In this document: piece by piece, positions 42,933 through 51,400 of the stretch | How positions within the stretch are numbered: position 1 is the stretch's first letter | How the letters are laid out: every line of letters starts with the position of its first letter | DNA from: Marinibacterium sp050389775 | GTDB taxonomy: Bacteria; Pseudomonadota; Alphaproteobacteria; Rhodobacterales; Rhodobacteraceae | Length of the DNA: 64,000 bases | NCBI RefSeq assembly: GCF_050389775.1 | Contig: NZ_CP177144.1 | Location: forward strand, 3,224,001-3,288,000 | Direction of reading: 5' to 3' | Notes under the pieces: generated by a model | What the model was told of the DNA's origin: nothing | The model's input: only the letters and a program-made list of their open reading frames with translations | Database searches by the model: none | Made by a program: the position numbers and the translations under genes

Positions 42933-45900
42933 GGAGCTTGCCTCCGTCCTTGTCGTAAAACACCGGGTCGGTGATCTCGGCCCGGTAGGGTTTGCCGTCG
43001 GTGCCCGGGAAGCTGAGCACCTCGCCCATGCGGTCGGGCCCGTTCAGCACCAGCCCCATGGCAATGCCCCGGCCCAGCGTCGGCGAGTAATAGGACGAGG
43101 TCACCCGCCCCTGCACGTTGCGCTGGCCGTTGGCGTTCTTGCCCTCGGCCACGGCATAGGCCCCGTCGGGCAGGACGGCATCGTCATGGGCCAGCAGGCC
43201 GACCAGCTTCCAACGGTCGGGATCGGTCATGTGCACCCGTTCCTGCCCGCGCTTGCCGATGAAATCGTCCTTCTTCTTCGAGATCGCCCAGTTCAGCCCC
43301 AGGTCCTGGGGGATCACCGTGCCGTCGGTCTCGTCGCCGATCATGATATAGCCCTTCTCGGCCCGCAGCACGTGCAGCGCCTCGGTGCCGTAGGGCTGGA
43401 TGTCATGGGCCGCGCCGGCCTCGACAATGCGGTCCCACAGCGCCTGGCCCTGGCCCGCCTTGACGGCAATCTCGAAGCTGAGTTCACCCGAGAAGGAAAT
43501 GCGGAAGACCCGCACGTCGAACCCGGCCAGCTGGCCATCAGCCCAGGCCATGAAGGGCAACGCCTGGCTGTGCAGGGCCATGCCGCCCAGGCTTTCCAGC
43601 ACCGTGCGCGCCCGCGGGCCGACCACGGCGATCTGGGCATATTGCTCGGTCAGGTTGGCCGTCCAGACCTTCCAGTCCCACCATTCGGTCTGCAGCCATT
43701 CCTCCATGTGGGCATGGATATGCTCGGCCCCGCCGGTCGTCGTGTGACACAGCCAGGTGTCCTCGTCGATCCGCGCCACGACACCGTCATCCATGAGGAA
43801 GCCGTTTTCGTTGCACATCAGCCCATAGCGGCAGCGGCCCGGTTTCAGCGTCGACATCATGTTGGTGTACATCATGTCGAGGAACCGGCCGGCATCGGGA
43901 CCCTTGACCAGGATCTTGCCCAGGGTGGAAGCATCAAGGATTCCAACACCTTTTCGGACGTTCTTCACCTCGCGCGTGACAGCGTCATGCACCGTCTCGC
44001 CGGGCCGCGGATAGGCATAGGGCCGGCGCCACTGGCCGACCGGCTCGAAATCGGCGCCATGGGCCTCGTGCCAGCCATGCATCGGCGTCTTGCGCAGCGG
44101 CTGGAACACCGGGCCGCGCGCCTCGCCGGCAATCGCGCCCATCGAGATCGGCGTGTACGGCGGGCGGAACGTGGTGGTGCCCGTGGTCGGGATATCCTGA
44201 TCCAATGCCGCAGAAAGCACGGCCAGACCGTTGATATTGCTCAGCTTTCCCTGATCCGTGGCCATGCCCAGCGTGGTGTAGCGCTTGGTGTGCTCGACGC
44301 TCTGATAGCCTTCCTGCGCGGCCAGGTTCACATCCGAGACCTTGACGTCGTTCTGGTAATCCAGCCAGGCCTTGGCCCGCAGGTCGTGGCCGGCCGCGGC
44401 GGGCATCATCCAGACCGGGCGGATCGGCGTCTCGGGCGCGTTGGCCGCCACCGGGCGGCGGCGCGTGCGTGCGGCCTTGCCGATCTCGCGGGCGGCATTG
44501 CGCCCGGCATCATGGCCGCAACCCAGCACGTCGCCCAGGGCCAGTTCGCCATTGGCCGCCCCGGCGGGCAGGACGAAACCTTCGCCATCGGCGCCGGTCG
44601 GCGGGCGCTTGGGATCGGGGCGGAACATGGCCGCGGCCTCGTCCCAGATCAGCTTGCCGCCGCAATGGGACCACAGGTGCACCACCGGTGACCAGCCGCC
44701 CGACATGGCAACGGCATCACAGGCCAGCTCGCGCTCGACCGCCCCGCCGGCCCCATCCTGCGAGCAGATCATGACCTTTTCCACCCGGCCCGAACCCTTG
44801 ACCATGGCAATGGCCCGGCCGGTCTCGATCTCGATGCCCAGGGCCGCGGCCTGCGCGGCCAGCTCGCCCCCGCCCAGCGGGCGGGCGTCGACGATCAGCG
44901 GCACCTCGATGCCGGCGGATTTCAGGGCGATGGCCGTGCGATAGGCATCGTCATTGTTGGTCACCACGACAACCCGCTGGCCGACCGCCACGCCGTAGAG
45001 TTCGAGGTAGTCGCGCATGGCCGAGGCCAGCATGACCCCCGGCAGGTCGTTGCCCGCAAAGGACAGCGGCCGTTCGATCGCCCCGGTCGCCGTGATCACC
45101 CGGCCGGCGCGGATGCGCCACAGCCGGTGGCGCGGGCCGGGCAAGGTCGGGCTGTCGTCGCGCAGCCGCTCATAGCCCAGCACGTAGCCGTGATCGTAGA
45201 CGCCCGAGCCCATGCAGTTGAGCCGCAGGGTGACGTTTTCCATCGCGGACAGCGCGGCGATTGTCTGGTCGACCCAGTCGGCCGCCTCCATCCCGTCGAT
45301 CTCGCCGCCATCGCTCAGCACGCGCCCGCCCCAATGGGGCGATTGTTCCATCAGCAGCACCCGCGCGCCACCCGAGGCCGCGGTCAGCGCGGCCTGCAGG
45401 CCGGCCACGCCACCGCCCAGGATGACGATGTCGGTATGCACGTGGACATGTTCATAGCTGTCCGGGTCGGCTTCGGTCGGCGCCTGGCCCAGACCGGCGG
45501 CCTTGCGGATGAAGGGCTCGTAGATGTCCTTCCAGAATTCGCGCGGATACATGAAGGTCTTGTAATAGAACCCTGCCGGCAGGAAGCGCGACAGCCGGGC
45601 ATTGATCGCCCCGATGTCGAAGTCGAGCGACGGCCAGCGGTTCTGCGACTGGGCGACCAGCCCGTTGAACAGCGGCGTCGTCGTCGCCCGCTGGTTCGGT
45701 TCGAACCGCGCGCCCTCGCCCAGCCCGACCAGGGCGTTGGGCTCTTCGGGTCCGGCCGCCACCGGCCCGCGCGGGCGGTGGTACTTGAACGACCGGCCCA
45801 TCACCAGCTGGCCCGCCGCCAGCAGGGCCGAGGCCAGGGTATCGCCGGGATGGCCGGTCAGGCGCTTGCCGTCGAAGGTGAAGGGAAGCGTCTGGCCGCT

Positions 45901-45942
45901 GTCGATAAGCCGGCCCTTGCCGGCGATCCGCGTGCTGGTCAT
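42925..45942 (-). CDS. soxA: Sarcosine oxidase alpha subunit
   Basis: The 1005-residue large subunit. The N-terminal third starts with a ferredoxin-like segment (GQTLPFTFDGKRLTGHPGDTLASALLAAG) and has the NAD-binding motif VILGGGVAGLQAALTAA near residue 165. The middle is a flavin-disulfide reductase-like part with GVMLASAMRDYLELYG. The C-terminal third is a folate-binding GcvT-like domain (KGVGILDASTLGKILVKGPDAGRFLDMMYTN) that takes up the methylene group. AAGGA precedes the ATG. It lies 25 bp after soxD and overlaps soxG. Confidence 0.97.
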   Translation of the reverse strand: MTSTRIAGKGRLIDSGQTLPFTFDGKRLTGHPGDTLASALLAAGQLVMGRSFKYHRPRGPVAAGPEEPNALVGLGEGARFEPNQRATTTPLFNGLVAQSQNRWPSLDFDIGAINARLSRFLPAGFYYKTFMYPREFWKDIYEPFIRKAAGLGQAPTEADPDSYEHVHVHTDIVILGGGVAGLQAALTAASGGARVLLMEQSPHWGGRVLSDGGEIDGMEAADWVDQTIAALSAMENVTLRLNCMGSGVYDHGYVLGYERLRDDSPTLPGPRHRLWRIRAGRVITATGAIERPLSFAGNDLPGVMLASAMRDYLELYGVAVGQRVVVVTNNDDAYRTAIALKSAGIEVPLIVDARPLGGGELAAQAAALGIEIETGRAIAMVKGSGRVEKVMICSQDGAGGAVERELACDAVAMSGGWSPVVHLWSHCGGKLIWDEAAAMFRPDPKRPPTGADGEGFVLPAGAANGELALGDVLGCGHDAGRNAAREIGKAARTRRRPVAANAPETPIRPVWMMPAAAGHDLRAKAWLDYQNDVKVSDVNLAAQEGYQSVEHTKRYTTLGMATDQGKLSNINGLAVLSAALDQDIPTTGTTTFRPPYTPISMGAIAGEARGPVFQPLRKTPMHGWHEAHGADFEPVGQWRRPYAYPRPGETVHDAVTREVKNVRKGVGILDASTLGKILVKGPDAGRFLDMMYTNMMSTLKPGRCRYGLMCNENGFLMDDGVVARIDEDTWLCHTTTGGAEHIHAHMEEWLQTEWWDWKVWTANLTEQYAQIAVVGPRARTVLESLGGMALHSQALPFMAWADGQLAGFDVRVFRISFSGELSFEIAVKAGQGQALWDRIVEAGAAHDIQPYGTEALHVLRAEKGYIMIGDETDGTVIPQDLGLNWAISKKKDDFIGKRGQERVHMTDPDRWKLVGLLAHDDAVLPDGAYAVAEGKNANGQRNVQGRVTSSYYSPTLGRGIAMGLVLNGPDRMGEVLSFPGTDGKPYRAEITDPVFYDKDGGKLHG

Positions 45943-45967
45943 GCCGCGTGGTCCTTGTTGTCGGTCG

Positions 45968-46303
45968 TCATTTCGCGCTCAGGTCCCGCCAGGTCCAGTC
46001 CGGCCGCCGGGCCGTGATCCGGTCCAGGATGTCCTGCGGGGGTTGCGTGGTCTGGGCCGGATAGGTGCCGAAGACTTCCAGCGTCACGGTGCAGCGGGCG
46101 GCGTGGAACCACTTGCCGCAGCCATAGGCATGGCGCCAGCGTTCGAAATGCACGCCCCGGGCGTTTTCACGGTGGAACATGTAGGCCGTGAAATCGTCAT
46201 CCGTCGCGCCCGGCCCGTGGCGGGTCAGGTGCGCCTCGCCCCCGGGGCTGAGTTCGGTTTCCTCGGTCATCGCCCCGCAACAGGGGCATTGCAGCGTCAG
46301 CAT
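45968..46303 (-). CDS. soxD: Sarcosine oxidase delta subunit
   Basis: The 111-residue zinc-binding delta subunit. The N-terminal MLTLQCPCCGAMTEETE supplies two cysteines and YGCGKWFHAARCTVTLEVFGTY the remaining zinc ligands (His and Cys) and the characteristic tail. AAAGGAA is 8 nt upstream of the ATG at 46303. It follows the TfoX-like gene after 4 bp. Confidence 0.94.
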   Translation of the reverse strand: MLTLQCPCCGAMTEETELSPGGEAHLTRHGPGATDDDFTAYMFHRENARGVHFERWRHAYGCGKWFHAARCTVTLEVFGTYPAQTTQPPQDILDRITARRPDWTWRDLSAK

Positions 46304-46307
46304 GGGG

Positions 46308-46640
46308 TCATTCCTTTGGCGGCAGGCCGGCCACATGGGCCAGGGACGCATCGGTCAGTCTTTGGCGGAGGGTGGCATCGTCGAAGGCGCCGTCGTCGAG
46401 CCGGACAAAGCCGCTCATCCGGCGGCGGCCCTGCATCATCGGCGCGACACCGTCGATGGCCAGGAAATCCGGCTCGGCGGTCTTGCCCGGGCGATAGAGC
46501 GCGCCCTTGGGCCCGTAGCCGCCCAGCATGTTGCCATGAAGCAGGAAGCAGATGCCGCCGAACATGCGCTTTTCGCCCAAGCCCGGCTCGACGCCGAAAT
46601 CGGCGCGCATCAGGTCGGCGCGGGCTTCGTCATAGGCCAT
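46308..46640 (-). CDS. TfoX/Sxy N-terminal domain protein
   Basis: A 110-residue protein with only the TfoX N-terminal domain (KRMFGGICFLLHGNMLGGY...ALYRPGKTAEPDFLAIDG...MMQGRRRMSGFVRLDD). In gammaproteobacteria full-length TfoX/Sxy is a competence regulator; here the C-terminal domain is missing and no competence genes are near, so a regulatory role is not shown. ATG at 46640, 4 bp before soxD, so it is co-transcribed with the oxidase genes. Single-domain versions are common in alphaproteobacteria. Confidence 0.88.
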   Translation of the reverse strand: MAYDEARADLMRADFGVEPGLGEKRMFGGICFLLHGNMLGGYGPKGALYRPGKTAEPDFLAIDGVAPMMQGRRRMSGFVRLDDGAFDDATLRQRLTDASLAHVAGLPPKE

Positions 46641-46702
46641 GGGCGACCTCCCGGCGATATGCGGGGCGGAGCGGCCCTGGGTGCATCCGTGCGAGGTGGC
46701 GC

Positions 46703-46867
46703 GGCGCCGGGCAGATTGGCACAAGGCAGGCCAACGCAGCGGAAAACGGCGCGGGACGGATCAGCCTGGGGCCGGATGGCGCGGGGTTAACCGGCAAGGG
46801 GCCACGTGGCGCGGGGCGGATCGGAACGGGGCCGGACTGCGCAGGGCTGATTGGCACCATGCCGGAA
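46703..46867. repeat. 30-bp tandem repeat
   Basis: Four contiguous 30-bp units at 46748, 46778, 46808 and 46838, each starting GGCGCGGG (the last TGCGCAGGG) and ending CCGGAY or similar; a related unit lies at 46703. They vary at about a third of positions. Being a multiple of three, all frames show a ten-residue period. They lie in the 401-bp gap between the TfoX-like and small membrane protein genes, in which I see no other gene. Confidence 0.8.
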
Positions 46868-46949
46868 CGATCGGCCGGGCCATGTGCCACGGAACAGGCT
46901 CCCAAACGGTCGGTGCCGGATGCCGGGCCGGCAAACCGGGGCCCGGACA

Positions 46950-46983
46950 TGAAAAACGGATGGGCACGAGGCAGGCCCATCCG
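46950..46983 (-). terminator. Rho-independent terminator
   Basis: On the minus strand, CGGATGGGC / GCCCATCCG (9 bp) with a 9-nt loop followed by TTTTTC. It lies 59 bp after the stop of the small membrane protein gene (47042), so transcription from soxB likely ends here unless read through. Confidence 0.75.
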
Positions 46984-47041
46984 GTACTTGTCAAAGAACT
47001 GAACTCTCGGCCCGCGCGACGGCTGCGGGCGGCCACGGGCG

Positions 47042-47239
47042 TCAGTTGCCCGGGTTGACCTCACCTTCGATTTCCGCGCCGCCGGGCAGCTCGATGCGCA
47101 CGTCGGGCTCGTCACCAATGGGCATGTTGCCGGTGTAGACAACGTAGCCGATGGCGATGAGGGCCACGACGACGGCGCCCAGGATGAAGGCGATCGCCGT
47201 GTTGCCGTTTCCGGTCGATTGATGTGTCTGGTCGGACAT
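47042..47239 (-). CDS. Small single-span membrane protein
   Basis: 65 residues: short hydrophilic start (MSDQTHQSTGNGN), one helix (TAIAFILGAVVVALIAIGYVVY) and a short acidic C-terminus (GDEPDVRIELPGGAEIEGEVNPGN). A strong GGAGG precedes the ATG at 47239. It lies between soxB and the TfoX gene and is terminated by its own hairpin. It resembles small conserved membrane proteins of Rhodobacterales but I cannot name it. Confidence 0.75.
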   Translation of the reverse strand: MSDQTHQSTGNGNTAIAFILGAVVVALIAIGYVVYTGNMPIGDEPDVRIELPGGAEIEGEVNPGN

Positions 47240-47342
47240 GTCGGCCTCCTGCAAGTGTCGGTTGCAGGGGTAACCGCGCGGGCCGGCGAAAGGTTCCCGG
47301 CCCGGTGCCGGGTTGCCCCGACGTCCGCCGTCCCGCGGCCCA

Positions 47343-47363
47343 AGATTTTTCCCGGAAAAATCT
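47343..47363. terminator. Palindrome AGATTTTTCC/GGAAAAATCT
   Basis: A perfect 10-bp inverted repeat around one C, 31 bp after the soxB stop. It is the same class as 41688-41711. A T-run is part of each arm, as in bidirectional terminators. Confidence 0.55.
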
Positions 47364-47393
47364 CGTACCCGTAGCGATAAGCGGCCTGGCCGG

Positions 47394-48638
47394 TCAATGC
47401 GCCACCCCCGCCGCCACGCTTTCGTCGATGAACCGCCCCTCGCTGAACCGGTCCAGCGAAAACGCCTCGCAGAGCGGCGCCTCGCCCTTGGCCATCAGCT
47501 CGGCAAAGCCCCAGCCCGAACCGGGGATGGCCTTGAACCCGCCTGTGCCCCAGCCGCAATTGATGAAACAATTGCCCAGCGGGGTCTTGGACAGGATCGG
47601 CGAGCGGTCGCCCGTCATGTCGACGATGCCCCCCCATTGCCGCAGCATCTTCAGCCGCGAGATCATCGGGAAGGTCTCGATCAGTGCGCGCACGGTTTCC
47701 TCGACATGCTGGAACGACCCGCGCTGGGTATAGTTGTTGAACCCGTCGGCCCCGCCGCCGATGACCATCTCGCCCTTGTCCGACTGGCTCATGTAGCCAT
47801 GCACGGTATTGGCCATGACGACCACGTCCATGCAGGGTTTGATCGGCTCGCTGACCAGCGCCTGCAGGGCCACGCTTTCGACCGGCAGCCGGAACCCGGC
47901 CATCTGGGCCAGAACGCCCGAATGGCCGGCCACGACGATGCCCAGCTTGTCGCAGGCAATGGCCCCCTTGGTCGTCTCGACCCCGGTGACCTGGCCATTG
48001 TCGGAGCGCACGCCGGTCACTTCGCAATTCTGGATGATGTCCATGCCCATGGCCGAACAGGCCCGGGCATAGCCCCAGGCCACGGCGTCATGGCGCGCCG
48101 TGCCCCCGCGCGGCTGCCACAGCCCGCCCAGCACCGGATAGCGCGGCCCGTCGAGCCGGATGATCGGCACGATCTCCTTGACCTTCTCCGGCCCGACGAA
48201 TTCGGTCTCGACGCCCTGCAGCCGGTTGGCATGAGCCGTGCGCTGATAGCCGCGCACCTCGTGGTGGGTCTGGGCCAGCATCAGCACGCCGCGCGGACTG
48301 AACATGACGTTGTAGTTCAGGTCCTGGCTGAGCCCTTCATAAAGATCGCGGGCCTTTTCATAGATCGCGGCCGACGGGTCCTGCAGATAGTTCGACCGGA
48401 TGATCGTCGTGTTCCGCCCGGTGTTGCCTCCGCCCAGCCAGCCTTTTTCGATGATCGCCACGTTGGTGATGCCGAACCGCTTGCCCAGGTAATAGGCCGT
48501 GGCCAGCCCGTGTCCGCCGGCGCCGACGATAATCACGTCATAGCGATCCTTGGGCTGGGCATGGCGCCAGGCCCGGGACCAGCCCTTGTGGTCGTTCAGG
48601 GCCTCACGGACGAGGGCAAAGGCGGAATATCTCTTCAT
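47394..48638 (-). CDS. soxB: Sarcosine oxidase beta subunit
   Basis: The 414-residue catalytic flavoprotein that oxidises sarcosine. FAD motif DVIIVGAGGHGLATAYYLGK at residues about 34-53, then the KGWLGGGNTGRNTTIIRSNY segment. His183 in ARHDAVAWG corresponds to the region where this enzyme binds FMN covalently through a histidine. C-terminal GNCFINCGWGTGGFKAIPGSG completes the flavin fold. The start at 48638 is the family start. In most sox operons soxB is followed directly by soxD; here two genes and a repeat array intervene. Confidence 0.97.
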   Translation of the reverse strand: MKRYSAFALVREALNDHKGWSRAWRHAQPKDRYDVIIVGAGGHGLATAYYLGKRFGITNVAIIEKGWLGGGNTGRNTTIIRSNYLQDPSAAIYEKARDLYEGLSQDLNYNVMFSPRGVLMLAQTHHEVRGYQRTAHANRLQGVETEFVGPEKVKEIVPIIRLDGPRYPVLGGLWQPRGGTARHDAVAWGYARACSAMGMDIIQNCEVTGVRSDNGQVTGVETTKGAIACDKLGIVVAGHSGVLAQMAGFRLPVESVALQALVSEPIKPCMDVVVMANTVHGYMSQSDKGEMVIGGGADGFNNYTQRGSFQHVEETVRALIETFPMISRLKMLRQWGGIVDMTGDRSPILSKTPLGNCFINCGWGTGGFKAIPGSGWGFAELMAKGEAPLCEAFSLDRFSEGRFIDESVAAGVAH

Positions 48639-49261
48639 GGTCAGGCGATTCCCCGGATCCGGTCTGTTGCGGACCCTATCGCCCGCATCGCAATTCTAGC
48701 CGCGCCTCGTTCCGGCGCAATGATGTCCGGTTGCGACACGGTGACGATCCGCCGGTCGCGGCCTGCCACGCCGCCCCCCCGGTCCGGCGGTGCACGGCCT
48801 GTGTCCCGCCCATCCTGCGACCGTTCCCGCAATGATCCCGGGCCGGGAACAGGCAATCCTTCCCATTCCCGGCCCGCGAAGGCTCTGTCTCCCTCTACTC
48901 CCATACCACTCTGCCCCGGCATCCGACCCATGCCTGCCCCGTGCCATAGCCTTTTCGCACATCTCCGGCACCTGTCGGCTCCATCTCACGGCCGTTGCCC
49001 TTACCCCTCCGGCCAGGCATCCGGCCCGTGTCCACCCCACAGCCCTGCCGGTCCGGCACCAACACCGCCCGCATCCGACGCATACACCGTTCCCCAATCA
49101 CCCAGCCGTTTCCACGCAATGCCCGACCAGACGCCGGCATCCCCGGGCCTCACGGCCGCGTTCACAAGTGCGACACCGCGCCCCGCCCGGGCAACCCCAC
49201 CCATTTGCCCCCTTTTTCCCCGGCGCCGCGATCTATAGATCGGGACGGAAACGGAGGTTGC
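48639..49261. other. Gene-free C-rich gap upstream of ccmI
   Basis: About 620 bp. Several frames are open on both strands but none has a ribosome site or recognisable protein. The plus strand is strongly pyrimidine-rich in 48880-49200 and a GCATCCG word recurs (48919, 49018, 49071, 49138) with about 50-bp spacing, perhaps another decayed repeat. The promoters of soxB (minus) and ccmI (plus) should lie at the two ends. Confidence 0.4.
49229..49242. promoter_or_regulatory. 14-bp palindrome upstream of ccmI
   Basis: Perfect palindrome CGATCTATAGATCG, 19 nt before the ccmI ATG. Its centre TATAGAT resembles a -10 box, so it may mark the ccmI promoter or an operator. Confidence 0.35.
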
Positions 49262-50512
49262 ATGATTTTCTGGATCGTCACGATCGCGCTTGCCCTGGCC
49301 GTGGCCGGGCTCCTGGTCATGGCGCTCCTGCGCCGGCAAACGGGGGCCGAACCGCCCGCGGCCTATGACCTCAGGGTCTATCGCGACCAGCTGCGCGAGG
49401 TCGATCGCGACCTGGCCCGCGGCGTGATCGATGCCGCCGATGCCGAGCGCGTGCGGGCCGAGGTCTCGCGCCGGATCCTGGCCGCCGATGCCCAGCTGCA
49501 GGCCCAGATGGCCGAAGGCGGCAAGGCCGGACCGGGCGGGCTGACCCTGGCCGGCGTGCTGGTCGCCCTGCTGGTCGGGGGTACCGTGCTGCTCTACCGC
49601 GATCTCGGCGTGCCCGGCTATGACGACCTGCCCCGCGCCCTGCGCATCGAACAGGCCGATTACCTGCGCCGCACCCGGCCCGACCAGGCCGCGGCCGAAG
49701 CCGAGATGCCCGCCCCCGGCGCCACCGCCCCGGCCGATCCGCAATATGCCGAGCTGATGGACAAGCTGCGCACCACCGTGGCCGAACGGCCCGACGACCT
49801 GCAGGGCCACGTTCTGCTGGCCCAGAACGAGGCCGCCCTGGGCAATTTCGCCGCCGCCTGGCGGGCCCAGGACGAGGTCATCCGCATCCGGGGCGAGGCG
49901 GCCGCGGCCTCCGACTATGCCGACCTGGGCGAAATGCTGGTGCTGGCCGCGGGGGGCTATGTCTCGCCCGAGGCCGAGGGCGCCCTGAGCCAGGCCCTGG
50001 CCCGTGACCGGCGCAACCCGGTGGCCCGCTATTACTGGGGGCTGATGATGTCCCAGACCGGCCGGCCCGACGTGGCCTTCGGCATCTGGGAGGCGCTCTT
50101 GCGCGACAGCCCGGCCGATGCGCCCTGGCGTGCCCCGATCGAAGAGCGCATGCCCGAAATGGCCCGCCTGGCCGGGGTGACCTGGCAGCCCCAGCCGCCG
50201 GCGCCCGCCGCCGCCCTGCCCTCCGCCCCGGCCAGCGGGCCTTCCCAGGCCGATATCGACGCCGCGGCCGAGTTGACGCCCGAAGAGCGGATGGACATGG
50301 TACGCGGCATGGTCGACGGTCTGCAAAGCCGGCTGGACAGCGACGGCGGCCCGGTCGAGGACTGGGCCCGGCTGATCGCGGCCCTGGGCGTGCTGGGCGA
50401 AACCGGGCGCGCCGAGGCGGCCCGTCAGCGGGCCGAAGAGGTCTTTGCCGGGGATGCACAGGCCCGGAACATGATCGCGGCCGCGGCCGCACAGGCGGGA
50501 TTGTCACAATGA
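49262..50512 (+). CDS. ccmI: c-type cytochrome biogenesis protein CcmI
   Basis: A 416-residue haem-lyase accessory protein that holds apocytochrome c. Two membrane helices (residues about 3-24 and 90-110) flank a cytosolic leucine-zipper-like loop (AYDLRVYRDQLREVDRDLARGVIDAADAERVRAEVSRRIL); the periplasmic part has TPR-like repeats (AELMDKLRTTVAERPDDLQGHVLLAQNEAALG). GGAGG precedes the ATG at 49262. It is separate from the ccmABCDG block at 6.7-9.4 kb, the usual case in Rhodobacterales. The stop overlaps the ruvX start (ATGA). Confidence 0.93.
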   Translation: MIFWIVTIALALAVAGLLVMALLRRQTGAEPPAAYDLRVYRDQLREVDRDLARGVIDAADAERVRAEVSRRILAADAQLQAQMAEGGKAGPGGLTLAGVLVALLVGGTVLLYRDLGVPGYDDLPRALRIEQADYLRRTRPDQAAAEAEMPAPGATAPADPQYAELMDKLRTTVAERPDDLQGHVLLAQNEAALGNFAAAWRAQDEVIRIRGEAAAASDYADLGEMLVLAAGGYVSPEAEGALSQALARDRRNPVARYYWGLMMSQTGRPDVAFGIWEALLRDSPADAPWRAPIEERMPEMARLAGVTWQPQPPAPAAALPSAPASGPSQADIDAAAELTPEERMDMVRGMVDGLQSRLDSDGGPVEDWARLIAALGVLGETGRAEAARQRAEEVFAGDAQARNMIAAAAAQAGLSQ

Positions 50513-50991
50513 TCCACGACGACATCGCAGACTTTGCCGCCGCCCTTGCGCCCCGCCGGGCCATCGCCGGGCTGGATTTCGGCGACAAGACCATCGGCGT
50601 GGCGATCTCGGATTCCCTGCGTGGCACGGCCACGCCCATGCAGACCATCCGCCGCCAGAAATTCACCCTCGATGCCGAACGGCTGATGGACCTGCTGGCC
50701 GCCCGCAACGCCGCGGGCATCGTGCTGGGCCTGCCACGCAACATGGACGGCAGCGAAGGCCCGCGCTGCCAGAAGACCCGGGCCTTTGCCCGCAACCTGA
50801 CCGGCGTGACCGACCTGCCCATCACCTTCTGGGACGAACGCCTGTCGACGGTCGCCGCCGAACGCGCCCTGCTCGAAGCCGACACCTCGCGCAAGCGCCG
50901 GGCCGAGGTCATCGACCATGTCGCCGCGGCCTATATCCTGCAGGGCGCGCTGGACCGGCTGCGCAACATCGCCCGCGAGGCCGGGGCATGA
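50509..50991 (+). CDS. ruvX: Putative Holliday junction resolvase RuvX/YqgF
   Basis: A 160-residue RNase H-fold protein also implicated in 16S rRNA 5' processing. Key features are GLDFGDKTIGVAISD (first catalytic Asp), GIVLGLPRNMDGSEGPRCQKTRAF, WDERLSTVAAERAL and DHVAAAYILQGAL (last acidic residue). It starts inside the ccmI stop and ends with an ATGA overlap with the DUF1289 gene. Confidence 0.95.
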   Translation: MIHDDIADFAAALAPRRAIAGLDFGDKTIGVAISDSLRGTATPMQTIRRQKFTLDAERLMDLLAARNAAGIVLGLPRNMDGSEGPRCQKTRAFARNLTGVTDLPITFWDERLSTVAAERALLEADTSRKRRAEVIDHVAAAYILQGALDRLRNIAREAGA

Positions 50992-51218
50992 GCGACGATC
51001 CCTGGCGCCGGGACGAGATCGCCTCGCCCTGCATCAACATCTGCGTCATCCATCCCGAGGAACGCATCTGCACCGGCTGCTTCCGCACGCTGGACGAGAT
51101 CGCCGGCTGGTCGGCCATGGCCGCCGAGACCCGGGCCGAGATCATCGCCGCCCTGCCCGACCGCGCCCCCCGCCTGCAAAAGCGCCGCGGCGGCCGCGCC
51201 GGCCGCCTGTCGCGCTAG
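50988..51218 (+). CDS. DUF1289 domain protein
   Basis: A 76-residue cysteine-rich protein. The domain reads SPCINICVIHPEERICTGCFRTLDEIAGWSAM: four conserved Cys residues (C-x3-C ... C-x2-C) that probably bind Zn or an Fe-S cluster. The tail is Arg-rich (LQKRRGGRAGRLSR). Translationally coupled to ruvX. Function unknown; the domain is often fused to or beside redox or RNA-related genes. Confidence 0.9.
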   Translation: MSDDPWRRDEIASPCINICVIHPEERICTGCFRTLDEIAGWSAMAAETRAEIIAALPDRAPRLQKRRGGRAGRLSR

Positions 51219-51400
51219 ACCCGCCTCTCGCGCCGCCTCGCGACGCGCGCACGGCCCGCGACAAACGAACATCAACGCCCTGCGTCATGCCGTGCCCAAT
51301 CCGTCCAGCGCCCGCGATGCGTCGCAAGGCCTGTCACGTGCACAGGCCCACGCTATTCCTACTCCGCTCCCCGCTCCCGAACGCACGGCCCAGCTCCGGC

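Noticed and set aside
42772..44691. 639-codon plus-strand frame over soxA
   Set aside because: Antisense of a complete soxA with conserved domains.
46639..47058. Plus-strand frame with 10-residue repeats
   Set aside because: Periodicity comes from the 30-bp DNA repeat and appears in every frame; no ribosome site and it overlaps the minus-strand small membrane gene.
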